From Bruticola sp004554425 (GTDB taxonomy: Bacteria > Vulcanimicrobiota > Xenobia > Xenobiales > Xenobiaceae): a stretch of DNA of 64,000 nt. Numbering within the stretch: position 1 is the first letter of the stretch; each line of letters starts with the position of its first letter. The position numbers and the translations under genes were made by a program. The notes under the pieces are model-generated. The model was not told the DNA's origin. It worked only from the letters and a program-made list of their open reading frames with translations, and did not search any database. The DNA is taken from assembly GCA_958366945.1 (NCBI GenBank), contig CATXCY010000006.1, positions 1 through 64,000 on the forward strand. Reading direction: 5' to 3'. Below are positions 24,279-33,152 of the stretch, one piece after another.

Positions 24279-25490
24279 TTGTTGAATATGAAACTAAAAT
24301 ATTGCGTATTAAAGCTTAGTAATATCGTTTTAAGTATTATTATTTTATCTAACATTGTTGGATGTACTTGTGTTAATAGCGATGATATAAATAAAGTACA
24401 ATCCAATGCGTATAATGGAGAAATTCCTCCAAAAGACTCAGTGCCTGTTCAATATTTAAATGCGCTGGCAAAAGCTGAAGTGTACTCTCAGCATATGTAT
24501 ATGAGCAAACAAAAAATTTACGACACACTGACAAGTGAATATGGTGATAAATTTACAAATGAACAAGCTCAGTATGCTGTTGACAACCTGAAGGCTGATT
24601 ATAAACAAAATGCATTGAAAAAAGCAGAATTTTATTCTTCAAACATGCATATGAGTAAACAGAACATATATGACATGTTGATTAGCGAACACGGAGAAAA
24701 ATTTACAGAAGAACAAGCTCAATATGCTATTGATAACTATATTAATGAAAATTCAGCTGGAAATGCGCCTCAGCAGATAATGAAACCAGATCAAACGACA
24801 AAGAAAAAGCAAGTTCCTGCAGAGTACTTAAATGCACTGAAAAAAGCAGAATTCTATTCTTCTCACATGTACATGAGTAAACGTAATATATATGACATGT
24901 TAACCAGTGAGTATGGAGAAAAGTTTACAAATGAGCAAGCTCAGTATGCCATTGATAATTTAAAAGCTGATTACAAACAGAATGCACTAAGAAAAGCAAA
25001 ATTTTATTCTTCAAATATGCATATGAGTAAGCAGAATATATATGACATGCTAATTAGCGAGTACGGCGAAAAATTTACAGCAGAACAAGCTCAATATGCT
25101 ATTGATAACTATATTAACGAAAATTCAGCAAATAGTGTAGCTCAGCAGAAAGTGACGTTAGAACAAAATAAGAAGAAAAAACAAGTAACTACTGAGTGCG
25201 TGAATGCACTGAAAAAAGCAGAATTTTATTCTTCACACATGTACATGAGTAAACGTGGTATTTATGATATGTTGATTAGTGAATATGGTGACAAATTTAC
25301 AAATGAACAAGCTCAATATGCTGTTGATAATTTGAAGGCTGATTATAAACAAAATGCATTAAAAAAAGCAAAGTTCTACTCTTCGAACATGCACATGAGT
25401 AGGCAAAACATTTATGATATGCTTATCAGTGAATATGGTGACAAATTTACAAATGAGCAAGCTCAGTATGCTATTGATAATTTGAAATAA
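24279..25490 (+). CDS. Host-cell-surface lipoprotein with six Ltp repeats (superinfection-exclusion type)
   Basis: A lipoprotein signal (KLKYCVLKLSN, hydrophobic core, lipobox IVGC at ~29) is followed by six ~50-residue helix-extended-helix repeats of the Lipoprotein_Ltp family: A[LR]KKAEFYSS-MxMSKxxIYD, then SEYGEKFT-EQAQYAIDN. They alternate as two types (HMYMSK and NMHMSK), i.e. three A-B doublets, with short linkers QVPAEYLN and QVTTECVN. Phage TP-J34 Ltp, with two such repeats, sits on the host membrane and blocks DNA injection by other phages. The role here is by analogy. TTG at 24279 is chosen because GAGG lies 8 nt upstream; an ATG follows at 24288. Flanked by imperfect direct repeats and its own terminator, so it looks like an inserted cassette. 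Confidence 0.85.
   Translation: MLNMKLKYCVLKLSNIVLSIIILSNIVGCTCVNSDDINKVQSNAYNGEIPPKDSVPVQYLNALAKAEVYSQHMYMSKQKIYDTLTSEYGDKFTNEQAQYAVDNLKADYKQNALKKAEFYSSNMHMSKQNIYDMLISEHGEKFTEEQAQYAIDNYINENSAGNAPQQIMKPDQTTKKKQVPAEYLNALKKAEFYSSHMYMSKRNIYDMLTSEYGEKFTNEQAQYAIDNLKADYKQNALRKAKFYSSNMHMSKQNIYDMLISEYGEKFTAEQAQYAIDNYINENSANSVAQQKVTLEQNKKKKQVTTECVNALKKAEFYSSHMYMSKRGIYDMLISEYGDKFTNEQAQYAVDNLKADYKQNALKKAKFYSSNMHMSRQNIYDMLISEYGDKFTNEQAQYAIDNLK
24463..25487 (+). repeat. Three tandem ~360-bp coding repeats (Ltp A-B doublets)
   Basis: The coding sequence of the lipoprotein is built of three doublets, beginning near 24463, 24832 and 25201, the last lacking its linker. Each doublet holds two related ~150-bp units. 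Equivalent units in different doublets are much more alike than the two units in one doublet, so the doublet was the unit of duplication. Confidence 0.85.
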
Positions 25491-25568
25491 TGGGTGAGCT
25501 TGTCGGTACCGATGTGCTTTTATATGAAAATAGGACTTGACTGTTTTTATTGATCAAATGAATAAGTT

Positions 25569-25611
25569 CTGTAAGAAGTAGTTGTTTAATTTTAACAACT
25601 ACTTCTTACAG
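25569..25611 (+). terminator. Strong rho-independent terminator of the Ltp gene
   Basis: A perfect 18-bp stem (25569-25586 with 25594-25611) encloses a 7-nt loop, followed by TATTTTAG. It separates the Ltp gene from the restriction operon. Confidence 0.85.
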
Positions 25612-25642
25612 TATTTTAGTGATGCAAGTTTAATTGGCAATT

Positions 25643-25694
25643 TTTAGTACGTGACCATTTATGGGGCAGGGAAGAAGCTTGGTGGCGGTAATAT
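25643..25694. repeat. Right imperfect direct repeat flanking the Ltp lipoprotein gene
   Basis: Partner of 24159-24212. It lies in the leader of mod, so the left copy probably marks what was once the upstream side of mod before the Ltp cassette arrived. Confidence 0.65.
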
Positions 25695-25735
25695 ATGGGG
25701 CGCGAAAGAATTTTGTGCTTAAGGAATTACCGAGA

Positions 25736-27367
25736 ATGCCAACTTTAGAGTGGATAGGCAAAGAAAAAGTTATCAATCATCACCAGGATGTGCCTTTTAG
25801 AGTGTTGGAAAGGCAATATAGCTTTGATACATTAGGCCAACACCAAGAAGATAATGGCAGTCAAAATATGATTATCCACGGCGATAATTTGGAAGCTTTG
25901 AAAACTCTTTTGCCTGAATATGAAGGGCGCGTTAAGTGTATTTATATCGATCCTCCTTACAATACCGGCAACGAAGGTTGGATCTACAATGATAATGTAA
26001 ACGATCCTAAAATCAAAAAATGGCTCGGTGAAGTAGTTGGTAAAGAAGGCGAAGATTTAAGCCGCCACGACAAATGGCTTTGCATGATGTATCCGCGCTT
26101 AAAGCTTTTGCATAAGCTTTTAGCCGAAGATGGAATAATAGCTGTTTCAATAAATGATCACGAAATTTTTTATTTAGGTACGATCATGAATGAAATATTT
26201 GGTATTGCAAATCGTCTTGCTTGTGCTCCGTGGCGTTCTGAGCCCAGTGGGGGAAAGGATAAAACGGTATTAAGAACTGGGCATGAATATATATTGCTTT
26301 ATACAAAAGGTGATACGTCTCAACTTTGCAAGGAAGAAAAATCAGTAGGAGAGTTAAACCTTAGAGATAAAAGTGGTCCATACCGCAAGGGGCGCGAGCT
26401 CAGAAAATGGGGAGCGACGTCAGATAGAGCAGATCGCCCAAATTTATGGTTTGGTATAAAAACACCCAATGGGGACATGGCTTACCCTTATAAAAATGAT
26501 GGTAGTGAAGGCCGCTGGCGTTGGGGAAAAGATAACAGCGGTATGGTTGCAATCTTAAATGATCCTGAAGAAGCGCATTGGGAATATAGTCCTTATGATG
26601 AAGGAGTTACTGTAAACGGTCAAACTCACCGTTGGGTACCATACGAAAAGATTAGAAATTCCAAAAGAGCCTTTGGTTGGAATAGTTGGCTTGATGGGTA
26701 TGGGACTAATGCTGATGGAACGGCAGTTATAAAATCAGTATTTTCCACAAAGGTATTTGAAACTCCCAAACCGGTATCTTTACTTGAATGGATTGTGTCA
26801 CTCCATGGAGACGATGATGCTTTAGTTCTCGATTCCTTTGCCGGCTCGGGTACTACTGCTCATGCTGTGTTAAATATGAACAAAGCCGACGGTGGGCAGC
26901 GTCGTTTTATTTTAATTGAAATGATGGACTATGCCGATAGCATCACCGCCGAGCGCGTGAAGCGCGTTATTCAAGGCTACGGTGAAGGCAATAAAGCTAT
27001 GCCCGGTACTGGCGGAAGTTTTAGCTATTACGAACTTGGCCAGCCTCTTTTTACTGAGCAAGGCCTAAATGAAGAAATTGAGCCGGAAAAGATTCGCCGT
27101 TATGTTTGGTTTAGTGAAACTAATCAGCCTTACCAAAAGTTGGCTAATCCCAACCAATATTATTTAGGCAGTCACAACGACACCGACTATTATTTTTACT
27201 ATGAGCCGGGAGAGACTACTACTCTAGATTATGAGTTTTTGGCTACTATTAAAAAACGCGCCGACTACTACGTAATTTACGCCGATTGCTGCTCTTTAAG
27301 TGAAGAAAAGCTGGCTCAATTTAATATTACTTTCAAGAAAATTCCTCGCGATATTGCTAAATTTTAG
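25736..27367 (+). CDS. mod: Type III restriction-modification DNA adenine methyltransferase (Mod)
   Basis: An N6-adenine methyltransferase of the beta class, with catalytic motif YIDPPYNTGNEGWIYND (DPPY, residue ~80) before the SAM-binding motif VLDSFAGSGTTAHAV (~365). Between them lies the target-recognition region (~150-340). Mod also gives the restriction complex its specificity. The frame opens at 25661, but the N-terminus MPTLEWIGKEKV at 25736, with AAGGA upstream, matches the family; 543 aa is normal. Res follows 15 bp later. The recognition site cannot be read from sequence. Confidence 0.93.
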   Translation: MPTLEWIGKEKVINHHQDVPFRVLERQYSFDTLGQHQEDNGSQNMIIHGDNLEALKTLLPEYEGRVKCIYIDPPYNTGNEGWIYNDNVNDPKIKKWLGEVVGKEGEDLSRHDKWLCMMYPRLKLLHKLLAEDGIIAVSINDHEIFYLGTIMNEIFGIANRLACAPWRSEPSGGKDKTVLRTGHEYILLYTKGDTSQLCKEEKSVGELNLRDKSGPYRKGRELRKWGATSDRADRPNLWFGIKTPNGDMAYPYKNDGSEGRWRWGKDNSGMVAILNDPEEAHWEYSPYDEGVTVNGQTHRWVPYEKIRNSKRAFGWNSWLDGYGTNADGTAVIKSVFSTKVFETPKPVSLLEWIVSLHGDDDALVLDSFAGSGTTAHAVLNMNKADGGQRRFILIEMMDYADSITAERVKRVIQGYGEGNKAMPGTGGSFSYYELGQPLFTEQGLNEEIEPEKIRRYVWFSETNQPYQKLANPNQYYLGSHNDTDYYFYYEPGETTTLDYEFLATIKKRADYYVIYADCCSLSEEKLAQFNITFKKIPRDIAKF

Positions 27368-27382
27368 GGAGCAGCTGAAATA

Positions 27383-30088
27383 ATGGAACTGAAAGCTTAT
27401 CAAAAAGATATTATTGCCGACTTGAAGCGTTATTTAGAAATAATGCAAGAGCAAAAAAATTATCTAAAAGCTTTTGCTCTCTTTTGGGAAGAAAAGAGCG
27501 CTCCCAGCTTAGGTAAATATCAAGATCTTTTGCCTGGCGTACCTAATCTTTGTTTTAAAGTTCCTACTGGTGGTGGCAAAACTCTTTTAGCTTGCGCTTC
27601 TTTGTCGGCTATTTTTGCCGCTCTACCTTTGCAGAAGATAAAAGCTGTTGTTTGGTTAGTTCCTTCTGAAGCTATTCTTACCCAAACTCTCAAAGCTCTT
27701 AAAGATCCGCGCCATCCTTATCGCCAAAAAATCGACGCCGACTTTAATGGCCGAGTTTCTGTTTATAGTAAGCAAGAATTGCTCAACGGCCAAAATTTTA
27801 ATCCTACCGTTATCAACGAGCAACTTTCTATTATGGTGCTCTCTTACGACTCTTTCCGCAGCAGCAATAGAGAAGGTTTGAAAGCTTATAAAGAAAATTC
27901 CAATTTGGCTATCTTCAACAAAGTATTAGGCACTCCGGAAAATCCTATTGATAAAGCTGACGAAACGGCCCTTTTCCAAATTATCAACCAACTTAACCCG
28001 GTTATTATTGTCGACGAAAGCCACCACGCCCGCACTAAATTGAGCTGGGAAATGTTGCAAAACTTTAATCCTGCTTTTGTGCTCGATTTGACAGCTACTC
28101 CTAAAAAAGAAAGCAATATTATTTCTTATACTGACGCCATTCAGCTTAAAAAAGAGCATATGGTAAAGCTGCCAGTAATTGTTTATAACCGCGATAGGCA
28201 AGAAGATGTACTGATTGACGCTATTGACTTGCGCCGCAATTTAGAAGAAATTGCTCAAAAGCAGCAAGCAGTTACTGGCCGCTACATTAGGCCCATTGTG
28301 CTTTTCCAAGCTCAACCTAAAGGCAAAGAAGAAGCCGCTACCTTTGAAAAGTTGCGTCAAAAATTAGTTGAAGCTGGCATTCCTGCTGAAGAAATTGCTA
28401 TTCGCACATCTGAAGTCAATGAGCTTAAAAATGTCGATTTGCTTTCTCCTAAATGTAAAATTCGCTTTATTATTACTGTAAATGCTTTGAAAGAAGGCTG
28501 GGACTGTCCTTTCGCTTATATTTTGGCGTCTTTAGCTAACCGCACTAGCCAAATAGATGTAGAGCAAATTTTGGGTCGCATTTTGCGTTTGCCTTATACT
28601 GCTGCCAATATCGAAAAGCCCTTAAATATGTCTTACGTTCTCACTTCTTCGGAAAATTTCCAAGAAACGATAAAACGTATTGTTAAAGGCTTAAATGACG
28701 CCGGCTTTAGTGATGAAGACTATCGCTTATCTAACCAAGTGGCTTTGTCGGCTGCTCAAGCTACCGGCCAAATGACTATGAGCTTGACTCTTCCCGATCT
28801 TCCCCAAGCGGAAACTGTAACTGATATTCAGACCGGCACGCTTGCCACAGAAGAAAATGATAAGGAATTTTTTGAAGGTTTTGGCTACTTTGATAGTGCC
28901 AGCGTTAGTGAAGCTTTAGAGCGTCGCCAAGCGGAAAAAGTTGCTGCTGCAACTTCCGGTGAAGAGCAAGCTAAAAGCCAAGCGTTGCTCATGTTGGAAG
29001 AAGCCTCTAGAGCTAGCCGCTCTTACGATGAAGCTTTGGAAAATGCCGCAAAAAATAATTTTTCTTTAGGCAAAGTTCCGGCTCGGGAAGTTCGCGCTCA
29101 AGTTAAAGCTTATCCAGTTAAGGCCAAATTCCGCGAAGATATTGAAAATTTGCGTCTGCCTCAGTTTTTCTTAAAAATTCCCGAAGGTTCCCTTTTTGAG
29201 CAAGATGGAGAAGCTTTTTTAGAGCGAGAATCTTTAGTTAAGGGCATTTCTTTTAGACAAGAAACTAGCTGTATCGATTTCGAGGAAGACGATAAAGATG
29301 AAATAATGCAAATTGACGTCATTGAAGGCGAAGGTGGTTTGCCTAAGGCTTTGATGATGAAGAGTAGAGATGTGGCTCTATTTAAAGAATATTTCGATTC
29401 TCTTCCTCCAGAGCGCAGGATCGCCTATTGTAAAGCGATTATTTTAGAAAAAATCAATCGTTTAAATATGGTCAGCTCAAGGCATTTGGAAGAGTATATT
29501 GGACGCATTGTAGCTGACATGAAACGCGATCAGCTTTCACGTTTAGAAAAAAATCCTCTGCGTTATGCTGACAAAATAAAGCAAACTATCCAAGATATTT
29601 TAGCTAAACGCTACAAAAAAGCTTTTAATACTCAGCTGGCTGCAGGTAAAATTGTCTGCCATCCTTCCTATCAATTGCCTATAGCTATTGCTCCAGCTAG
29701 AGTTACTTCGGCTTATGCTCGTTCACTTTACAAAGCTGAAGAAGAAATGAACTCTTTAGAAACCGAATTGGTACTTCGGCTTACTAATTTAAATAATATC
29801 CGCTGGTGGCATCGCAATTTAGCTAATACTGGCTTTTTTATAAACGGATTCACTAAGCATTATCCTGACTTTATTATTAAAACGGAAAATGGAAATATTG
29901 TTTTAGTTGAAACTAAAGGCGAACATTTAGCCAATGAAGATAGCAAGTTAAAGATCAATTTAGGCCGATCCTGGAGTGCAGCTGCTGGCGATCAGTTTAA
30001 ATACTTTATGGTCTTTGCCGACGCCGAAAAAGCCCTGGACGGTGCCTTTGGCATGAGTGAATTTATCGATATTTTGAAAGAATTATAA
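27383..30088 (+). CDS. res: Type III restriction enzyme (Res)
   Basis: A superfamily 2 helicase-nuclease that cuts unmodified DNA in complex with Mod. Walker A VPTGGGKTLL (residue ~60), motif II VDESHHAR (~210), motif III DLTATPKK, motif VI-like QILGRILRLP; the C-terminal endonuclease shows PDFIIKTENGNIVLVETKG (PD...ExK, ~830-845). At 901 aa all domains are present and the frame is intact. The operon position behind mod is standard. Confidence 0.95.
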   Translation: MELKAYQKDIIADLKRYLEIMQEQKNYLKAFALFWEEKSAPSLGKYQDLLPGVPNLCFKVPTGGGKTLLACASLSAIFAALPLQKIKAVVWLVPSEAILTQTLKALKDPRHPYRQKIDADFNGRVSVYSKQELLNGQNFNPTVINEQLSIMVLSYDSFRSSNREGLKAYKENSNLAIFNKVLGTPENPIDKADETALFQIINQLNPVIIVDESHHARTKLSWEMLQNFNPAFVLDLTATPKKESNIISYTDAIQLKKEHMVKLPVIVYNRDRQEDVLIDAIDLRRNLEEIAQKQQAVTGRYIRPIVLFQAQPKGKEEAATFEKLRQKLVEAGIPAEEIAIRTSEVNELKNVDLLSPKCKIRFIITVNALKEGWDCPFAYILASLANRTSQIDVEQILGRILRLPYTAANIEKPLNMSYVLTSSENFQETIKRIVKGLNDAGFSDEDYRLSNQVALSAAQATGQMTMSLTLPDLPQAETVTDIQTGTLATEENDKEFFEGFGYFDSASVSEALERRQAEKVAAATSGEEQAKSQALLMLEEASRASRSYDEALENAAKNNFSLGKVPAREVRAQVKAYPVKAKFREDIENLRLPQFFLKIPEGSLFEQDGEAFLERESLVKGISFRQETSCIDFEEDDKDEIMQIDVIEGEGGLPKALMMKSRDVALFKEYFDSLPPERRIAYCKAIILEKINRLNMVSSRHLEEYIGRIVADMKRDQLSRLEKNPLRYADKIKQTIQDILAKRYKKAFNTQLAAGKIVCHPSYQLPIAIAPARVTSAYARSLYKAEEEMNSLETELVLRLTNLNNIRWWHRNLANTGFFINGFTKHYPDFIIKTENGNIVLVETKGEHLANEDSKLKINLGRSWSAAAGDQFKYFMVFADAEKALDGAFGMSEFIDILKEL

Positions 30089-30100
30089 AACTAAAAGCTA

Positions 30101-30133
30101 TTGACAAAAGGATTTTTGATACATTTTGTATCA
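30101..30133 (+). promoter_or_regulatory. Candidate promoter with perfect operator palindrome for the second ATPase pair
   Basis: A consensus -35 TTGACA at 30101-30106 is followed by a perfect 17-bp dyad, TGATACA-TTT-TGTATCA (30117-30133), which would overlap the -10 region. A repressor bound there would block the promoter. The -10 itself is weak. Nothing in the window is an obvious cognate repressor. Confidence 0.45.
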
Positions 30134-30206
30134 TTATTAGACTTAATAAATAGTCTATGACATCTTTCATTATGGGGTATTGTCATATTTAGGAGCGTAT
30201 AATCTA

Positions 30207-31610
30207 ATGAGGGGTTGTGCTGTTCGTCTTGATAGTGTTGAAATTTTTAATTTTAAGAATGTTAAGTACGGATTTTTAGATTTTGGTAATGCCAGAAAGA
30301 AATATAACTCCAGTATTTTAGGATTATATGGTCAAAACGGTTCTGGAAAAACTGCTCTTATTGAGGCTATCGCTCTATTAAAATGTCTACTTACGGGGCA
30401 GCCTGTTCCCTCTAGTTTTGCTGAATGCGTTAACGTAGACTCTTGTGCAGCTTCATTTCGTTTCAAGTTTAAAATTATATGCGACACTGAAAAAACTGCA
30501 GAATATATCGTTCTTTATGGATTTAGCATCCGTAAAGATATTGATGAAAACGTGTCTAATATGGAGCAAGTTTATAAACACAAGGTTACTGTGTTTGATG
30601 AAACCTTGTCTGTATCTTCTACAGTTAGTAAAAAAAATAAAAGATTATTTTCTTGGATTGATACAAGAACTGAAAAAGCGTTTATTCCGATTTCTAAGTT
30701 GAAACTTCTTATCGGCAGAAAAGAAGAGGCTCAAACTGATCTTTTAGTAACTAAAAAAATAGCTGCAGCCACTTCTCGTTCTTTTATTTTTTCCAGAGAG
30801 CTTGTAACCAAGATCCGTGAACAATGTCAAGATCAAGGCTATCTTGATATGTATAACGCTTTAATTTACTATGGAAATTATGAACTATTCGTTATTGACA
30901 CCAGAAATAGTGGTTTAATTTCCATTAACGCGCTGCCTATTTCTTTTTCTTACGAAGAAAAAGGCCAAGTAGCCACTGGTAATTTGTTAGTTCAATTAAA
31001 TGGTGTTTCTTTTATACCTGAGCCAGCTATGGGTATTGTTCGCAAGCTTATCTCTTCTATGAACATTGTTTTGCAAGAGATTATTCCTGGATTAAAAATA
31101 GAAATTAAAGAGCTTGGAAATCAGATACAAAAAGATGGTATTCAAGTTTGCTGTGTTCAACTTATGTCGCTAAAAAACAGCAAATCTATCCCTTTGCAAT
31201 ATGAATCCGAAGGTATAAAAAAAATTATTTCAGTGCTTAATTTACTTATTGGTGTATATAATAAACCTTCAATAACGGTTGCCATCGATGAGCTTGATGC
31301 GGGTATTTTTGAATACCTTTTAGGTGAGCTTTTAAGTATCATTGCCGATAAAGGTAAAGGGCAACTTATTTTCACTTCTCATAATTTGCGTCCTTTAGAA
31401 ACTTTAGATCGTGGCTTTATTGCTTTTACAACTACGAATCCTGAAAAACGTTACATTCGCTTAAAAAATATAAAAACTAATAATAATTTACGCGATTTCT
31501 ACTATCGAGACATTATGCTTGGCGAACAAGATGAGCCTGTTTATGAACCGACTAACAGATATGATATCGCTTTTGCGTTGAAAGAAGCTGGTGATTCAAT
31601 TGGCGCGTAA
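30207..31610 (+). CDS. AAA family ATPase (AAA_15/OLD-like) of a second two-gene defence-type pair
   Basis: Starts VEIFNFKNVKYGFLDFG, Walker A LGLYGQNGSGKTALIEAI (~38), then a long insert with few coiled-coil features. Walker B is TVAIDELDAGIFE, with a following His in LIFTSHNLRPLETL. The region before Walker B, PLQYESEGIKKIISVLN, matches the ABC-signature-like part of this group. ATG at 30207 lies 11 nt after AGGAG, and the frame opens earlier at a TTG. It overlaps the next gene by 20 bp. Similar ATPases pair with TOPRIM or DUF4435 effectors in PARIS, AbiL/RloAB and related systems, but I cannot assign this pair to a named system. It is not a close copy of the 20676 ATPase. Confidence 0.85.
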   Translation: MRGCAVRLDSVEIFNFKNVKYGFLDFGNARKKYNSSILGLYGQNGSGKTALIEAIALLKCLLTGQPVPSSFAECVNVDSCAASFRFKFKIICDTEKTAEYIVLYGFSIRKDIDENVSNMEQVYKHKVTVFDETLSVSSTVSKKNKRLFSWIDTRTEKAFIPISKLKLLIGRKEEAQTDLLVTKKIAAATSRSFIFSRELVTKIREQCQDQGYLDMYNALIYYGNYELFVIDTRNSGLISINALPISFSYEEKGQVATGNLLVQLNGVSFIPEPAMGIVRKLISSMNIVLQEIIPGLKIEIKELGNQIQKDGIQVCCVQLMSLKNSKSIPLQYESEGIKKIISVLNLLIGVYNKPSITVAIDELDAGIFEYLLGELLSIIADKGKGQLIFTSHNLRPLETLDRGFIAFTTTNPEKRYIRLKNIKTNNNLRDFYYRDIMLGEQDEPVYEPTNRYDIAFALKEAGDSIGA

Positions 31611-32283
31611 AAAAGTTGTTTTTATAATTGTTGAAGGGCCGTCTGATGATGAGGCGTTAGGAATGCTTTTTTGCAAAATTTTCGATAATAACAGTGTATA
31701 TGTTGACGTTATGCACAAAGACATCACTACTGATAGGGGTGTTAAGCCAGAAAATATTTTAGCAAAACTTGGCAATGAAGTGCGTAAATATGCAAAAGCA
31801 AATCATTTTACAAATCAGGACTTTCAAGAAATAATCCACATTGTTGATATGGATGGAGCCTATGTCCCTGATAAGTGTATAGTTGAAAACTCCACAATTA
31901 CGAAAACTGTTTACTCTACATCAAATATACTGACATCTTCTGTTTCAAACATTCTGTCTCGCAATGAACAAAAGCGTAACAATTTAAATAAATTGTGTTT
32001 ATGTTCGAAATTATGGAATATTCCTTATCGTATTTTTTATATGTCATGTAATCTCGATCATGTGTTACACAATAAACTCAACATTCCTGACATCGAAAAA
32101 GAGAATAGCGCCCATGAATTCGCTGCATATTACCGCAGTAATGTGGAAGAATTTAAGCATTTTATGCTAGATTCTGATTTCTCAGTTGTAGCTGGATACA
32201 AAGAATCGTGGGAGTTAATAAAATCAGGAATTGAATCGTTACAGCGGCATACTAATGTTGGACTGTGTTTTCCTGCTGATTGA
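31591..32283 (+). CDS. TOPRIM-like partner protein of the second ATPase
   Basis: A 230-residue protein, GTG start inside the ATPase gene. The N-terminus KKVVFIIVEGPSDDEALGM carries the TOPRIM-type glutamate motif (VEGPSD), and IIHIVDMDGAYVPD about 80 residues on gives the DxD metal site. The remainder is helical (HVLHNKLNIPDIEKENSA). This is the layout of OLD/RloB/AriB-like nuclease effectors. No exact family is recognised; nuclease activity triggered by the ATPase is inference. Confidence 0.7.
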   Translation: MIQLARKKVVFIIVEGPSDDEALGMLFCKIFDNNSVYVDVMHKDITTDRGVKPENILAKLGNEVRKYAKANHFTNQDFQEIIHIVDMDGAYVPDKCIVENSTITKTVYSTSNILTSSVSNILSRNEQKRNNLNKLCLCSKLWNIPYRIFYMSCNLDHVLHNKLNIPDIEKENSAHEFAAYYRSNVEEFKHFMLDSDFSVVAGYKESWELIKSGIESLQRHTNVGLCFPAD

Positions 32284-32302
32284 AACTATCAATAAATAAA
32301 AC

Positions 32303-32362
32303 TAGGCGCAGTTTCATTCTTTTTTGGGCTGTATAGTCAATATTAACGAAAAACTGCGCCTA
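32303..32362. terminator. Long-loop inverted repeat between convergent genes
   Basis: TAGGCGCAGTTT (32303-32314) and AAACTGCGCCTA (32351-32362) pair perfectly. On the minus strand GTTTTATTTATTG follows, so it should terminate the HD gene; it may also serve the ATPase operon. Confidence 0.65.
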
Positions 32363-32368
32363 CTAAGG

Positions 32369-32941
32369 TTAGATGTTGCCTTTTAAGCCGATAGCTTCGG
32401 CGTTTTCTCTCATACCGTCGATAGTTTCTTTTATAACTTCATCTAAGGTTTTGCCTAAAATTTCGCAACCGTGCAAAATTAGAGCGCGATCTACGTTGGC
32501 TGCAAAGTGTTTATCTTTAAACTTTTTCTTAGCTGATTTCACTTTCAAATCTAAAACACTTTTGGAAGGATGGACTAAGCAAGCCGCTCCAATTAAGCCG
32601 GTCAATTCATCGATAGTATAAAGCGTCTTTTCCATCAAGCTTTGCGGCTCTATATCTACGCAAATCCCGTAGCCGTGACTTTGTACAGCGTGAATATAAA
32701 ACTCATCGACGCCGTGTTGACGCATAATTTCCGCCACCTTTTTACAATGCTCATCTGGATATTGCTCGTAGTCCAAATCGTGCAATAAACCTACCACGCC
32801 CCAAAGATCTTCGTCTTCACCATTTAAACGAGCAAAGTGGCGCATTACTGCTTCAACTGCCAAAGCATGCTTAAGCAGTTCTGGCTTTTGATTATATTCT
32901 GTCAACAAATTCCAAGCTTCATCTCTAGTTAATTTTTTCAC
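32369..32941 (-). CDS. HD domain phosphohydrolase
   Basis: An HDIG-type HD domain: first His in LLKHALAVEAVM, the HD pair in GLLHDLDYEQYP, a later His in IHAVQSHGYG and the terminal Asp in TLYTIDELTG. This subgroup, annotated only as HD superfamily or HDIG hydrolase, is common in anaerobes; substrates are unknown, nucleotides being likely. The frame opens at 32953, but the GTG at 32941 has GAGG 6 nt upstream and gives VKKLTRDEAW, the expected N-terminus. Cytoplasmic. Confidence 0.85.
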   Translation of the reverse strand: MKKLTRDEAWNLLTEYNQKPELLKHALAVEAVMRHFARLNGEDEDLWGVVGLLHDLDYEQYPDEHCKKVAEIMRQHGVDEFYIHAVQSHGYGICVDIEPQSLMEKTLYTIDELTGLIGAACLVHPSKSVLDLKVKSAKKKFKDKHFAANVDRALILHGCEILGKTLDEVIKETIDGMRENAEAIGLKGNI

Positions 32942-33152
32942 AACAGACCTCACAAATATGCGAACAAAAATCGCCGCTTTTTTTGGCGGTCTTTAATATA
33001 TACCTTTTTTAGTGGGTGGAAGTTTTGCTCAAAATAGATATAAAAATGTTTTTGAGAATGAATTGCGCATTTATTAGGCGAAGGCGGATAAAACCCATAA
33101 ATTATGGGAAAAAACAGCTTATCAACTGGAAACAAAAAGTGTAGGTTGCGCC

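Noticed and set aside
24275..24319. A 14-codon leader peptide overlapping the Ltp start
   Set aside because: It shares its ribosome site with the TTG start of the lipoprotein and shows no attenuator features.
24463..25487. Possible CRISPR or satellite repeats
   Set aside because: The repeats are protein-coding Ltp modules in one continuous frame.
30207..32283. Naming the second ATPase pair PARIS or Gabija
   Set aside because: The small protein does not show a clear DUF4435 pattern, and no UvrD-like GajB partner is present, so a named assignment would be a guess.
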